Shown here: piece after piece, positions 1 through 8,115 of the stretch
Layout of the letters: each line of letters starts with the position of its first letter
How positions within the stretch are numbered: position 1 is the stretch's first letter
Origin: Thermodesulfobacteriota bacterium
GTDB taxonomy: Bacteria; Desulfobacterota_D; UBA1144; Nemesobacterales; CSP1-2
NCBI GenBank assembly: GCA_036397855.1
Contig: DASWID010000163.1
Span: 1 to 41,349 of the forward strand
Direction of reading: 5' to 3'
Length of the DNA stretch: 41,349 bases
Position numbers and translations under genes: made by a program
The notes under the pieces: generated by a model
What the model was told of the DNA's origin: nothing
The model's input: only the letters and a program-made list of their open reading frames with translations
Databases searched by the model: none

Positions 1-74
1 GCGCCCATAGCTCAGTTGGACAGAGCAACGGCCTTCTAAGCCGTGGGTCGGGGGTTCGAATCCCTCTGGGCGCG
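1..74 (+). tRNA. tRNA-Arg (anticodon TCT)
   Basis: A complete cloverleaf can be folded by eye. The 7-bp acceptor stem pairs GCGCCCA at the very start with TGGGCGC at 67-73, followed by a G discriminator at 74. The anticodon stem ACGGC/GCCGT encloses the loop CTTCTAA, so the anticodon is TCT, which reads AGA and AGG. The T-arm contains GGTTCGAATCC. CCA is not encoded. The gene begins at base 1, so any promoter lies outside the window. It is followed 12 bases later by a tRNA-His and is probably co-transcribed with it. Confidence 0.95.
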
Positions 75-86
75 GGAAAAATCAAT

Positions 87-162
87 GGTGGGTGTAGCTC
101 AGCTTGGTTAGAGCACTGGGTTGTGGCCCCAGAGGCCGCCGGTTCAAGTCCGGTCACCCACC
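87..162 (+). tRNA. tRNA-His (anticodon GTG)
   Basis: The acceptor stem GTGGGTG (88-94) pairs with CACCCAC (155-161). An additional G at 87 faces C at 162, which is the G-1:C73 pair diagnostic of tRNA-His. The anticodon stem CTGGG/CCCAG encloses TTGTGGC, giving anticodon GTG. The T-arm has GGTTCAAGTCC. CCA is not encoded. A run of T follows at 164-171 and may end the two-tRNA transcript, although no strong hairpin apart from the tRNA itself precedes it. Confidence 0.95.
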
Positions 163-214
163 CTCTTTTTTCCAGTGTTTTTTGAGATTTATCTAATAGT
201 TAAAGGATATTCCG

Positions 215-883
215 TCAGGTAGGAATCAAATCACAATAATAAAAGCGGTTGTCCCTCAGGACAACTTCCCCCTTTGCAAATATCAGGGGAATTTGAAAAA
301 TGTTCCCTCCATACACGAAAGAATGGAATTCTCCGTTTTCTCCACAAGGATCCACTCCGGCAGGCAGGTCAGATAAAAATTTCTCATCGTATTCTCTGCC
401 TGCGAATGATTTGTCTAATGCTTCTGTATCTATGCATGTGATAACCGCCTTGAATCCCAAAGTTATAAATGTGTTGGCAAGCTCAATGGAATTTTTCCCC
501 CAAATCGGGAATAGTCCCCTCATGCCTATTCCGCTTAGAAAATCTTCCCTGTACCTTCTTATATCTTGTAAGAAGATATCCCCAAATACTACCGAATTGA
601 TGCCCATTTTCTTATATTCAAGCACTACTTCACTGAACTTTGATTCATATTCTTGATTTGAGGCATTGTTGGAGATAAAAACATTTTCCAAGGGTATACC
701 AATGGAATCAGCCTGTTGTTCGAGCAGGATCCTTCTTATACCGTGCATGCTGACCCTGTCATAACCTTTTGTAATAGTCGTTATCAAGGCGACTATCTCA
801 AAATTGTCGTTTTTTTGAAGCTCACGGAGAGCTAATACACTATCTTTTCCACCACTCCAAGATAGAAGAACTTTTTCGGGCAT
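215..883 (-). CDS. PP-loop ATP pyrophosphatase of the Dph6 / DUF71 family
   Basis: The 222-residue product starts with the PP-loop signature SWSGGKDS at about residues 8-15, which binds ATP in the adenine nucleotide alpha-hydrolase fold. A second family-typical region near the C-terminus contains DPCGENGEFHSFV (about 178-190). In archaea and eukaryotes relatives are diphthine-ammonia ligases. Bacteria lack diphthamide, so here the substrate is unknown and only an adenylation-type amide- or thiol-forming reaction can be proposed. The length matches the single-domain family. It stands alone, convergent with the tRNA pair, with about 230 bases between its start and the next gene on the other strand. 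Confidence 0.85.
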   Translation of the reverse strand: MPEKVLLSWSGGKDSVLALRELQKNDNFEIVALITTITKGYDRVSMHGIRRILLEQQADSIGIPLENVFISNNASNQEYESKFSEVVLEYKKMGINSVVFGDIFLQDIRRYREDFLSGIGMRGLFPIWGKNSIELANTFITLGFKAVITCIDTEALDKSFAGREYDEKFLSDLPAGVDPCGENGEFHSFVYGGNIFQIPLIFAKGEVVLRDNRFYYCDLIPT

Positions 884-1075
884 TAGTGTTCTCCAAATTT
901 AAGTTTTGATCATTAGAGGATAAATTATTATTAAAAAAAGAGCTTCACCTTATATGGAGTCAGCATTCAGAAGTCTGAATTCAGAATTGAGTATATAATT
1001 ATAAAGGTAGTTTAGAAATAGACAGTAAAAATTTCAAATCAATTACGGCCTCATTCTCAGATCTTCTACCTAATC

Positions 1076-1100
1076 TGTAGGAGCGGCTTCCAGCCGCGAC
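1076..1100 (+). repeat. REP-like palindrome, left of the RAYT gene
   Basis: TGTAGGAGCGGCTTCCAGCC followed by GCGAC carries the short palindrome GCGGCTtccAGCCGC. It lies just 12 bases before the transposase-family start codon. An inverted relative of the same 25-base unit follows that gene at 1577-1600, and a partial copy lies at 1621-1638. This layout is the usual one for REP elements served by a neighbouring Y1 transposase. Confidence 0.75.
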
Positions 1101-1111
1101 AAAGGGAATAT

Positions 1112-1576
1112 ATGAGAAATACGCAACCCCGTCAAAAAAGCCTTCGAAACGGTCGGTACATCGAGGCAGGCCTTTTCTACTTTCTTACTTCAGTAACAAA
1201 AGACCGTACTCCCTTCTTTCTTAAATCTAACACCGCTCTAACTGTTCTAGATGCTCTGAAATGGCTGGACCAAAAAAACCGAATAATATTGGTGGGTGCG
1301 GTGGTTATGCCTGACCATCTTCACTTCATTGCTCAACTGAAGGACGAAACACTGTCTCGGCTGATGCATTCACTGAAAAGCTACACGGCGAATGAAATTA
1401 ATAAAATTCTGGGTAGACGCGGTCCTGTCTGGGAACGCCAGTATTACGAAAGCGGCATAAGATGTGAGCAGGCTTTGAGGAAGAAGGTCGAATATTGCCT
1501 AAATAACCCTGAAAGAAGAGGTTTGGTTGAAGATTTCAGGGAGTATCCTTATTGGTACTGCAGGTATGAACTTTGA
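1112..1576 (+). CDS. REP-associated tyrosine transposase (RAYT), Y1/IS200-like
   Basis: The 154-residue product has the HUH motif PDHLHFI at about residues 69-75. A C-terminal tyrosine helix contains the likely nucleophile within ERQYYESGIR (about 109-118), followed by KKVEYCLNNPERRGLV. This order of motifs (R-Y-x-HUH, then Y) is typical of the single-domain transposases that process REP palindromes instead of being mobile insertion sequences themselves. The gene is bracketed by inverted REP-like hairpins at 1076-1100 and 1577-1600, the second starting immediately after its stop codon. It lies alone between the DUF71 gene and pyrD. A full-length reading frame suggests it is functional. Confidence 0.88.
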   Translation: MRNTQPRQKSLRNGRYIEAGLFYFLTSVTKDRTPFFLKSNTALTVLDALKWLDQKNRIILVGAVVMPDHLHFIAQLKDETLSRLMHSLKSYTANEINKILGRRGPVWERQYYESGIRCEQALRKKVEYCLNNPERRGLVEDFREYPYWYCRYEL

Positions 1577-1638
1577 TCGCGCCAAGATGGCGCTCCTACA
1601 GGAGGGGCGAGACGGAGCTGTCGTAGGAGCGGCTTCCC
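1577..1638 (+). repeat. Inverted REP-like palindrome plus a second partial copy, right of the RAYT gene
   Basis: Bases 1577-1600 are the reverse-complement counterpart of the left REP: read on the minus strand they begin TGTAGGAGCGCC and end TTGGCGCGA. The unit TCGTAGGAGCGGCTTCCC at 1621-1638 is a further, direct, partial copy. Between them lies a GC-rich spacer. The stretch directly after (1641-1680) holds a degenerate copy of the TTCGAC/CTGAGC intergenic repeat family seen elsewhere in the window. Confidence 0.7.
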
Positions 1639-1819
1639 TTCGACCCTTCGATTCTTCGACAATGCTCAGAACTTAGGACTCAGGGCAGGCCAGTAGCGAT
1701 GATTAAGTCGCACCAATTCGGTACCACTTAAATAAATCATTGCATTATAAACGATGATGGCTTCATTTATTATTGGGTAATATATATTATTCATTGAAAA
1801 TCAAGCGCTAGTTCCTTAA

Positions 1820-2923
1820 ATGTATAAACAAATAATAAGGCCAATGCTAGACCGGTTGGACTCTGAGACATGGCATGACATAGCCCGCGAATCATTACAC
1901 GTCGCAGAGATGTCGCCCTTCACCCTTAAATTATTGGAGAAATTTGCCTACAGAGGAAGTCGATTTTTTGATGATCGGCTGCGAGTTTCTCTGGGCGGGG
2001 TAGAATTGGAAAACCCCCTTATAGTTGGAGCGGGATGGGACAAGGCCGGCCGTGCCGTGAAGGGGCTATGGCAATTAGGCTTTGCCGGCGTTGAGGTCGG
2101 GTCGGTCCTAGAGTATCCACAGGCTGGAAATCCTAAACCTAGGCTGTTCATGCTGTCATCGGGTGTTGCTTTGAATTGGCTAGGATTTAATAGCCCTGGA
2201 ATGGATGTCGTCGCCAGAAATCTGGATAGTTATAAGGATAGCGGCATACCAATTGGAATCAGTATCGGCATCAACCGAGACGTTGCTGCGAAGGATGCCC
2301 CGAGGGCCCATGCTGTAGTGGCAAAGGAGTTATACGATCATGCCAGTTATTTTGTCATTAATATCAGTTCGCCAAATACACCGGGGCTCAGACGACTCCA
2401 GGTCAAAAATTCTGTGACAGATATAGCGAAAGCCGTTAATCAAGAAATGAACGCGAAGGGTGAAAGAAAACCCCTGTTTGTAAAAATAGCCCCTGACCTC
2501 AATCAAAATGATTTAGATGGCATTATTGACGCAGTTGTTGATAATGGTTTGACAGGAATAATAGCAGCAAACACCGCCGATATTCCTGAGCTGAAAGCGA
2601 AATATGGTGAAAGATGGAGATATGTTAATGGTGGCATAAGTGGTGACGACGGGGATTATAGGAGGATGACAACGGGAAAAATAGCCTATATCTACAAGAA
2701 AGCCGGCGACCTAGTGGAGATTATCGGGGTCGGAGGCATAAAAGATACCGAGACAGCCCTTGAAAAAATCAAAGCAGGGGCAAAAGCACTTCAAATTGTT
2801 ACAGGCATCAGGGGGGAAGGCCCCACCTTGCCTGGCAGGATCAACAGCGGCCTTGTCGATTATATGGAGAAAGAAGGGATCAAAAGCCTTGATGAAATAG
2901 TGGGAATTGATGTTAGGAAATAA
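1820..2923 (+). CDS. pyrD: Dihydroorotate dehydrogenase, class 2-like (quinone)
   Basis: The 367-residue product oxidises dihydroorotate to orotate in pyrimidine synthesis. An N-terminal helical extension (residues 1-50) is typical of the membrane-associated class 2 enzymes. The FMN barrel follows. The catalytic base is a serine in NISSPNTPGLRRLQ (about 180-193), the class 2 signature, where class 1 has cysteine. KIAPDLNQNDL and GVGGI (about 301-305) contact FMN phosphate. Several normally rigid positions differ: GAGWDKAG replaces the usual GFDKNG, and the C-terminal phosphate loop reads IVTGIRGEGP. It may therefore be a divergent branch. No Shine-Dalgarno sequence is obvious before the ATG. 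carB, another pyrimidine gene, lies 14 kb away. Confidence 0.9.
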   Translation: MYKQIIRPMLDRLDSETWHDIARESLHVAEMSPFTLKLLEKFAYRGSRFFDDRLRVSLGGVELENPLIVGAGWDKAGRAVKGLWQLGFAGVEVGSVLEYPQAGNPKPRLFMLSSGVALNWLGFNSPGMDVVARNLDSYKDSGIPIGISIGINRDVAAKDAPRAHAVVAKELYDHASYFVINISSPNTPGLRRLQVKNSVTDIAKAVNQEMNAKGERKPLFVKIAPDLNQNDLDGIIDAVVDNGLTGIIAANTADIPELKAKYGERWRYVNGGISGDDGDYRRMTTGKIAYIYKKAGDLVEIIGVGGIKDTETALEKIKAGAKALQIVTGIRGEGPTLPGRINSGLVDYMEKEGIKSLDEIVGIDVRK

Positions 2924-2940
2924 TACAATGAACTATAGAC

Positions 2941-3042
2941 GGGACTTTCCAGTCCCCCCTCTTTGGTTCTCCCCCCAACTCATTGGTGGGGAGAGTATGA
3001 TTGGACGTGATTTCCGAATGTAGCAGCGACCTTAAGGTCGCT
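2941..3042. repeat. Two short hairpins between pyrD and argJ
   Basis: GGGACTttccAGTCCC at 2941-2956 is a 6-bp stem with a 4-base loop. AGCGACCTTAAGGTCGCT at 3025-3042 is a perfect 18-base palindrome. Both lie between the convergent ends of pyrD and argJ and may act as bidirectional terminators or be dispersed REP-type palindromes. Neither is followed by a clean T-tract. Confidence 0.45.
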
Positions 3043-3079
3043 ATGCTGGCTCGGAGAATTTCGAGAATACTGACCTACC

Positions 3080-4258
3080 TTATGTCCTATAATGGGCATT
3101 AAGCTTCAAGTATTCTATCGTTATATCGCTGGCGATGACGAAAGAACTTGCTTTGCCACTTTTGATGTCTATTGTAACCGTAAAATTTGGCTGTCTCATA
3201 ACATGCTTAAATTTATTTCCATTCATAACCTCTACACCATTTCTAACAACCCTATAATCCCCAAAATAAAGATCGACCCTCTCGGGATCGAATTTAACCC
3301 CCGCTCTTCCGGCGGCTGCAATCAGCCTGCCCCAATTCGGGTCTTCGCCATAAAAAGCGGTCTTAACTAGTATCGAGGACCCGAGTGTTCTGGCGATAAG
3401 ATTTGCTTCATTCTCGGTTTTTGCGCCCTTAATTATAATCTTTACAACCTTTGTAGCCCCTTCCCCATCTCTCACTATCATCTCTGCGATTTCAGTGTTA
3501 AGTTCCGTCAATGCCCTTTCAAACTTGTTATAGGTCCTATCTCCCTCCCAAATCGCCTTATTCCCAAGTATCCCGTTTGAAAGCATGATTACAGCATCAT
3601 TAGTAGATGTGTCGCCATCAACAATTATCCTATTAAATGATGTTTCCACTGAGCTTTTGAGAGATTTCACCATGGCCCTTCTGGTCAGGTTGATATCAGT
3701 TAGAATAAAACATAGCATGGTAGCCATCTGAGGGGCAATCATCCCCGCCCCTTTTCCGACTGCACATATGGTCCCCAATTTCCCATTTATCTTTAACCTT
3801 GAAGATGCGTATTTAGGAAACTTATCCGTCGTCATTATTGCCTCAGCCATGTCTACCAATCCATCGTGTCTTAAACTAGAAATCAGATTCGGGACTGCTT
3901 TCTCTATCTTTTCCACGGGCAGAAACTCGCCTATTACCCCTGTCGAAGAAGGTATTACAAGTGATTCCTTAATGTTGAGCTTATTTGCTACTATTCTTGT
4001 TGTAAGTTCAGCATCCTTGATACCTCTTTTCGCAGTACAGGCATTTGCATTTCCACTATTTGCGATTATTGCCTGACAGAACCCACCCTTAACGCGCTCC
4101 ATAGCAATAATTACGGGTGCCGCTTTCACAACGTTTGTTGTAAAAACCGCGGCAACTCTTGCCGGCAACTCAGAAAAAATGAGACCCAAATCTTTCTTCT
4201 GTTTCTTCTTAATTCCGGCATATATTCCCGAGCTAAGAAATCCTGGCACCTCAATCAT
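3080..4258 (-). CDS. argJ: Glutamate N-acetyltransferase / amino-acid acetyltransferase
   Basis: The 392-residue product is a full-length OAT-family enzyme that recycles the acetyl group from N-acetylornithine to glutamate in arginine synthesis. The precursor cleaves itself before the threonine of MIAPQMATML (Thr180), which becomes the nucleophile of the beta chain. Other family marks are NSGNANACT (about 67-75), the DGDTSTNDA substrate loop and the C-terminal YGEDPNWGR. The presence of the first-step motifs cannot tell mono- from bifunctional forms. Its ATG overlaps the TGA of recO in an ATGA junction, so it is translationally coupled and is the last gene of the mgtE-recO-argJ operon. Confidence 0.95.
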   Translation of the reverse strand: MIEVPGFLSSGIYAGIKKKQKKDLGLIFSELPARVAAVFTTNVVKAAPVIIAMERVKGGFCQAIIANSGNANACTAKRGIKDAELTTRIVANKLNIKESLVIPSSTGVIGEFLPVEKIEKAVPNLISSLRHDGLVDMAEAIMTTDKFPKYASSRLKINGKLGTICAVGKGAGMIAPQMATMLCFILTDINLTRRAMVKSLKSSVETSFNRIIVDGDTSTNDAVIMLSNGILGNKAIWEGDRTYNKFERALTELNTEIAEMIVRDGEGATKVVKIIIKGAKTENEANLIARTLGSSILVKTAFYGEDPNWGRLIAAAGRAGVKFDPERVDLYFGDYRVVRNGVEVMNGNKFKHVMRQPNFTVTIDIKSGKASSFVIASDITIEYLKLNAHYRT

Positions 4259-4962
4259 TTACAAAGCTCCTCGACCAATTTAAATGACTTAAATTCTCTT
4301 CCAGTATGATATTCCGTGAATTTTCGAAAGAGATTTATATACTTAAAAGCCATTCCATGATCCTCATCGATCAATTGTGAATCTAGCAAAAAATCCTTAT
4401 ATAGAACAGGTCCTCTAGTCTTATTCGAGTTACAATTTGAACAAATAAATCCCCCCTTTTTAATGCTGAGGGAAGATCTGTCATCGATAACCCGACCACA
4501 CCCAGCACAGGAATGAAGGTTGGGCATTAAACCTGACAATTTAAGAATAGAGAGTTGAAACCTCAAAAGTTCCGGAAGGGCGGACCTCCCAGAATCAAGA
4601 GAAGAAAATGTGTCTACCAACAGGCTAAAAGTTTTTTCGTTGGGTTCTTCTTTTGGAACGAGGATCTCTATATTCTCCATTATGAAACTCCCCAAAGCAA
4701 AGAGATCTACATTCTGCATAAAACTAGAAAAAACACTTATAGTCTCGCAATCCTCAACGAAATTCATCCTGCCCGATCTATTCCGAAAACTAATGCGAAG
4801 ATGTATAAACGGCTCGAGCCTTCCACCAAAGCGCTTGCTGCTTTTCTTAGCATTCCTTGCAAATCCCGTAACTTTCCCGTAATCCCTGGTGAAAATCGAG
4901 AGTATGTAATCCGCTTCACCGTAGATATTCTTTTTAAGTATAAATGACTCAGAGAGCTGCAT
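4255..4962 (-). CDS. recO: DNA repair protein RecO
   Basis: RecO mediates loading of RecA onto SSB-coated single strands, with RecF and RecR. The N-terminal OB fold is visible (ESFILKKNIYGEADYILSIF, about residues 5-24), followed by a basic stretch (ARNAKKSSKRFGGRLEPF). The helical domain carries a four-cysteine zinc-binding module, CAGC and CSNC, typical of many RecO proteins. I place the start at the ATG at 4962; an in-frame TTG two codons upstream is possible. The start lies 15 bases after the mgtE stop and the gene ends overlapping argJ, so the three genes form one operon. Confidence 0.92.
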   Translation of the reverse strand: MQLSESFILKKNIYGEADYILSIFTRDYGKVTGFARNAKKSSKRFGGRLEPFIHLRISFRNRSGRMNFVEDCETISVFSSFMQNVDLFALGSFIMENIEILVPKEEPNEKTFSLLVDTFSSLDSGRSALPELLRFQLSILKLSGLMPNLHSCAGCGRVIDDRSSLSIKKGGFICSNCNSNKTRGPVLYKDFLLDSQLIDEDHGMAFKYINLFRKFTEYHTGREFKSFKLVEELCK

Positions 4963-4977
4963 TAACAATATTATTGT

Positions 4978-6330
4978 CTAAAATATCATCATAGCAATAA
5001 AGAGATAAACAACAGAACCAAATAAATCATTAAACATCGTCAGAAACGGACCAGACGCAGCGGCGGGATCAAACTTTAATTTATACAGGGTAAGAGGTCC
5101 AGCAACTCCGATGAATGAGGTAGCGATGGTCGCTGTAACCATTGCTACGAAAACCGCAATGGCCAGTTTTGCGGCTTCTGGCTCGTTCATGCTAATTATC
5201 GAGCCAATCACCGCTGCAACTAAACCACAAATCAAACCAATAATCAATCCCACTTTTACCTCTGCAAGAATCAAACTTATCATTTCTCCAAAGTGTATCG
5301 TTCCCATGCCGAGACCCCTGATGACAATCGTTACGGTCTGAAGCCCGACATTTCCACCGGTAGCCATTATAGCAGGCATAAATGCAGCTAGGATCGCAAC
5401 CCGTTGTAGCGTCGGTTTGAATGCATAAATTATCACGAAGGCTATCATAAGCTCTCCAAAGAGTGTTAAGATAAGCCAGGGTGTCCTCAATCTTACTCTT
5501 GTGACCGTTGGTGTGTATATTGGATGAAGATATTCTTGAACGCCTGCTAATTGGTACATGTCTTCAGAAGCTTCTTCCGTTATGACATCTATGATATCGT
5601 CTGCCGTGATTCGTCCAAGCAGTTCTCCGTTTTCTCCTACCACCGGGAGAGAGAAAATATCATACTTTTCGAATAGATTGCCAACGGCTTCCTGATCCAT
5701 AGACGGAGTAGCCGTTATTTCAACAGGCGCCATTATATTCTTTACCTTCGTTTTGGGATTTGAAAGAAGCAGTTTTTTTGGCGTGACCACTCCGAGGAGT
5801 TTTTCATTTTCATCTACCACGTATATCTCATGAAAATCTTCTACATCTTCAGCGATCAGACGAATCCAATTTATTGCATCTGCGACGGTAGAATCCTGTT
5901 GCACCTCAACCAGTTCCTTCTGCATGATACCACCGGCGGAATCTTCAGGATATTTGAGAAGAGTCTCTACTTCTTCCACCTCTTGAGGTGGCAACTTTTC
6001 AAGTACCAATCTCGCAGTTTCATCGGGCAATTCTGCAATTACGTCAGTTGCATCATCTGAATCCATTTCTTCAACCAATTCAGCTATTTCACCTAGGTCA
6101 AGTGTCTTTAGAAGTTCCTGCCTAACCTCTGGCTCGATCTCTAAAATCACTTGAGAAGCCGTTTCATTATCTAGGCTATTGAGTACCCTCGATTGATCTT
6201 CGGGTTCGAGAGCTTGAATCAAGTCAGCAATTTCGAATGGTTGAAGCTTTGAGAGCAATTCCTCAATCTCCTCCGCTTTCCCCTTCAAAATCAAATTGGA
6301 AATTTCCTCTTTAGACTTATGTTCTTCCAT
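4978..6330 (-). CDS. mgtE: Magnesium transporter MgtE
   Basis: At 450 residues this has the usual MgtE plan. A superhelical acidic N domain (about 1-135, rich in E and D) comes first, then a pair of CBS domains (about 136-260), a plug helix and five membrane helices. The selectivity motif reads PAIMATGGNVGLQT, and the pore aspartate lies in the C-terminal FNDLFG. The acidic cytosolic domain senses cytosolic Mg2+ and closes the channel in well-studied homologues. It is the first gene of the operon with recO and argJ. The 340 bases upstream were read for an M-box magnesium riboswitch and none was recognised. Confidence 0.95.
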   Translation of the reverse strand: MEEHKSKEEISNLILKGKAEEIEELLSKLQPFEIADLIQALEPEDQSRVLNSLDNETASQVILEIEPEVRQELLKTLDLGEIAELVEEMDSDDATDVIAELPDETARLVLEKLPPQEVEEVETLLKYPEDSAGGIMQKELVEVQQDSTVADAINWIRLIAEDVEDFHEIYVVDENEKLLGVVTPKKLLLSNPKTKVKNIMAPVEITATPSMDQEAVGNLFEKYDIFSLPVVGENGELLGRITADDIIDVITEEASEDMYQLAGVQEYLHPIYTPTVTRVRLRTPWLILTLFGELMIAFVIIYAFKPTLQRVAILAAFMPAIMATGGNVGLQTVTIVIRGLGMGTIHFGEMISLILAEVKVGLIIGLICGLVAAVIGSIISMNEPEAAKLAIAVFVAMVTATIATSFIGVAGPLTLYKLKFDPAAASGPFLTMFNDLFGSVVYLFIAMMIF

Positions 6331-6678
6331 GATGCCAATTTCACAAATTAGGGTGTAATCAAGCTATTCTAAGTGAGAAACCTAAAATGTAAAGCAATAT
6401 ATGTTCCATTCAATACAAAAAATAATAACTGCATCTTACTTCTTGAAAATTCATGATATCAGATATTGATACTACATATATCAAAGGCAATGATCCAACA
6501 TCGGAACAACTACTTATGGGAATAATAATATTTAACCACCAGAAAAATTTCTTTATTTTATGATTCCTTAAGATAAGATAAATGGATCGTAATAGAGACA
6601 GCGTAAAACATTTAAAAGTTGGTATAGTTAAGAAATAGCCAAATTAAGCAACGATCTATCGTTAATGGAGGTAGTTTG
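6331..6678. other. AT-rich divergent intergenic region
   Basis: This holds about 350 bases between the start of mgtE (minus) and the broken SnoaL-like gene (plus), and should carry promoters for both. No gene, tRNA, riboswitch consensus or convincing terminator is visible. The only gene-proximal signal is a strong ribosome-binding site, GGAGG, at 6667-6671 for the downstream gene. Confidence 0.5.
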
Positions 6679-7089
6679 ATGCAAGTGGAACAAAACAAGT
6701 CTATCGCCTTACGTTATATAGAAGAGATGCACAATAAAAGGAATCTCGATGTAGCAGATGAGTGATTCTCAGATGAATGTAAAATCCATCTGGGACAAGC
6801 ATCATTTAATGGAGAAAATTATAAGAATATAATACTCAGATCTTCATCTACTTTTTCAGATACAACAACAACCGTAGATGATCTAATTGCCGAGGGAGAT
6901 AAGGTTGTAACAAGATGGACGAGTCGATTTACTCATCAAGATAAATTTATGGGGGTCGATCCTACATATCAGCAAATAAAGATATCTGGTATCTCTATAT
7001 ACAGGATTAACCAAGGCAAAATTGCTGAAATCTGGATCAGCTGGGACAGGCTATCATTGATGCAGCAACTGGGCATTATTCATCCATAG
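6679..7089 (+). pseudogene. SnoaL-like / ester cyclase-family protein interrupted by an in-frame TGA
   Basis: A GGAGG site 7 bases upstream of the ATG opens a frame encoding MQVEQNKSIALRYIEEMHNK at its start. The frame meets TGA at codon 29 (6763-6765) and then continues without any other stop for 107 codons to TAG at 7087-7089. The reading on both sides is typical of the SnoaL-like NTF2-fold family: the N-terminal helix, then FSDECKIHLG, then the late strands and RINQGKIAEIWISWDRLSLM, which is the diagnostic C-terminal segment. The total of 136 codons fits the family. A single nonsense change in an otherwise intact gene is the simplest reading. Read-through, recoding or sequencing error are alternatives. 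Confidence 0.75.
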
Positions 7090-7470
7090 ACGTTTCATAA
7101 TTCTGAGCGAATATTTTTGGTTTTCCCCGATTCTTTACTGGTAATAAAACCGTTGAGAGGTTTTTTTAAACCGAGTATCTTGCCAACAAACTTATCTTAC
7201 GTATAGGAATCCGTTGGCAAACCCAATAACATAGCTTATGAATTCATCTTAAACGATCTGTTGCAGGTCCTTATTTATGTCGAAGGGACGGGTAGTAGTT
7301 TACTTGGATGCAACTCTAAAAGAACGTCAGGCTATTACCATCCTACTTACCCTGCACATCTAAATTGAGCAAAAACCTATGAACTCATACTTTGGTGGTT
7401 TCGTAAGACCAATTATCATATTATAATGTATTGTTGATGGATGTGTTTTAGACTTTAAGTTTAATTATCT
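7090..7470. other. Gene-free stretch
   Basis: About 380 AT-rich bases follow the SnoaL-like gene. No reading frame with recognisable protein content was found on either strand, and no RNA fold stands out. It should contain the promoter of the downstream PEBP gene, but no confident -35/-10 pair could be chosen. Confidence 0.4.
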
Positions 7471-8028
7471 ATGCTCGGAAATAAATATAAGTTAATTGTC
7501 TTATTTTCTCTATCTTATCTCATTGTTATTCAAATGTCGTTCAGAAATAATACGTTTGCTTTGGGAGGAAATAGTATGGAACTTAAAAGCCCTGCGTTCG
7601 GAGAAGGGAGTATGATTCCCAAAAAATACACCTGCGACGGTCAGGACATCTCTCCTCCTTTAAAATGGACATCAGTGATAGATGGCACCAAGACTCTTGC
7701 TCTAATATGTGATGATCCAGATGCTCCTGGGGGAACATGGGTTCACTGGGTCATTTTTAATCTACCTAGTGACACCAGAGGCTTAACGGAGAGCACGCCC
7801 CACCTGAAAGAACTCCCGACCGGTGCTAAACAGGGCACTAATGATTTTGGAAAGATTGGCTACGGAGGACCTTGTCCACCGGGAGGAACTCATAGATATT
7901 ATTTCAAAATTTATTCCCTGGATACAGATCTCAATCTAGAGCCTGGTGCTACCAAGGCTCAATTACTCCAGGCAATGGAAGGTCATATTCTTGGAGAGGG
8001 TCAATTGATGGGTAAATATAAGAGATAA
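7471..8028 (+). CDS. YbhB/YbcL-family (PEBP, Raf kinase inhibitor-like) protein
   Basis: The 185-residue product has a hydrophobic N-terminus (residues 7-25) that could be a signal peptide or anchor, followed by a complete bacterial PEBP domain. The ligand-pocket motifs are present: CDGQDISPPLKW, CDDPDAPGG and WVHWVIFNLP, and later GGPCPPGGTHRYYFKIY. Family members bind phospholipid head groups or small anions and their bacterial role is unsettled. The upstream ATG at 7471 has no clear ribosome site. An internal ATG at 7576 has GGGAGG 7 bases before it and would give a 150-residue protein without the signal, so both a secreted and a cytosolic form are possible. Confidence 0.88.
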   Translation: MLGNKYKLIVLFSLSYLIVIQMSFRNNTFALGGNSMELKSPAFGEGSMIPKKYTCDGQDISPPLKWTSVIDGTKTLALICDDPDAPGGTWVHWVIFNLPSDTRGLTESTPHLKELPTGAKQGTNDFGKIGYGGPCPPGGTHRYYFKIYSLDTDLNLEPGATKAQLLQAMEGHILGEGQLMGKYKR

Positions 8029-8115
8029 TAGTTTTATATAATATGCTAACCATTAAATAAAAAATGAGATCAATGAAAAATATTAAGTTTTCGTGGTAGT
8101 TGAAATAATACTGTT

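Noticed and set aside
1-162. tRNA genes as an integration site for a mobile island
   Set aside because: No integrase gene and no second copy of a tRNA 3' end was seen in the window.
6331-6660. M-box magnesium riboswitch upstream of mgtE
   Set aside because: Reading the minus strand shows none of the conserved M-box elements; the region is simply AT-rich.
6763-6765. TGA in the SnoaL-like gene as a selenocysteine codon
   Set aside because: No selenoprotein of this family is known to me, the position is not a redox site, and no convincing SECIS-like hairpin follows the TGA. A nonsense mutation is simpler.
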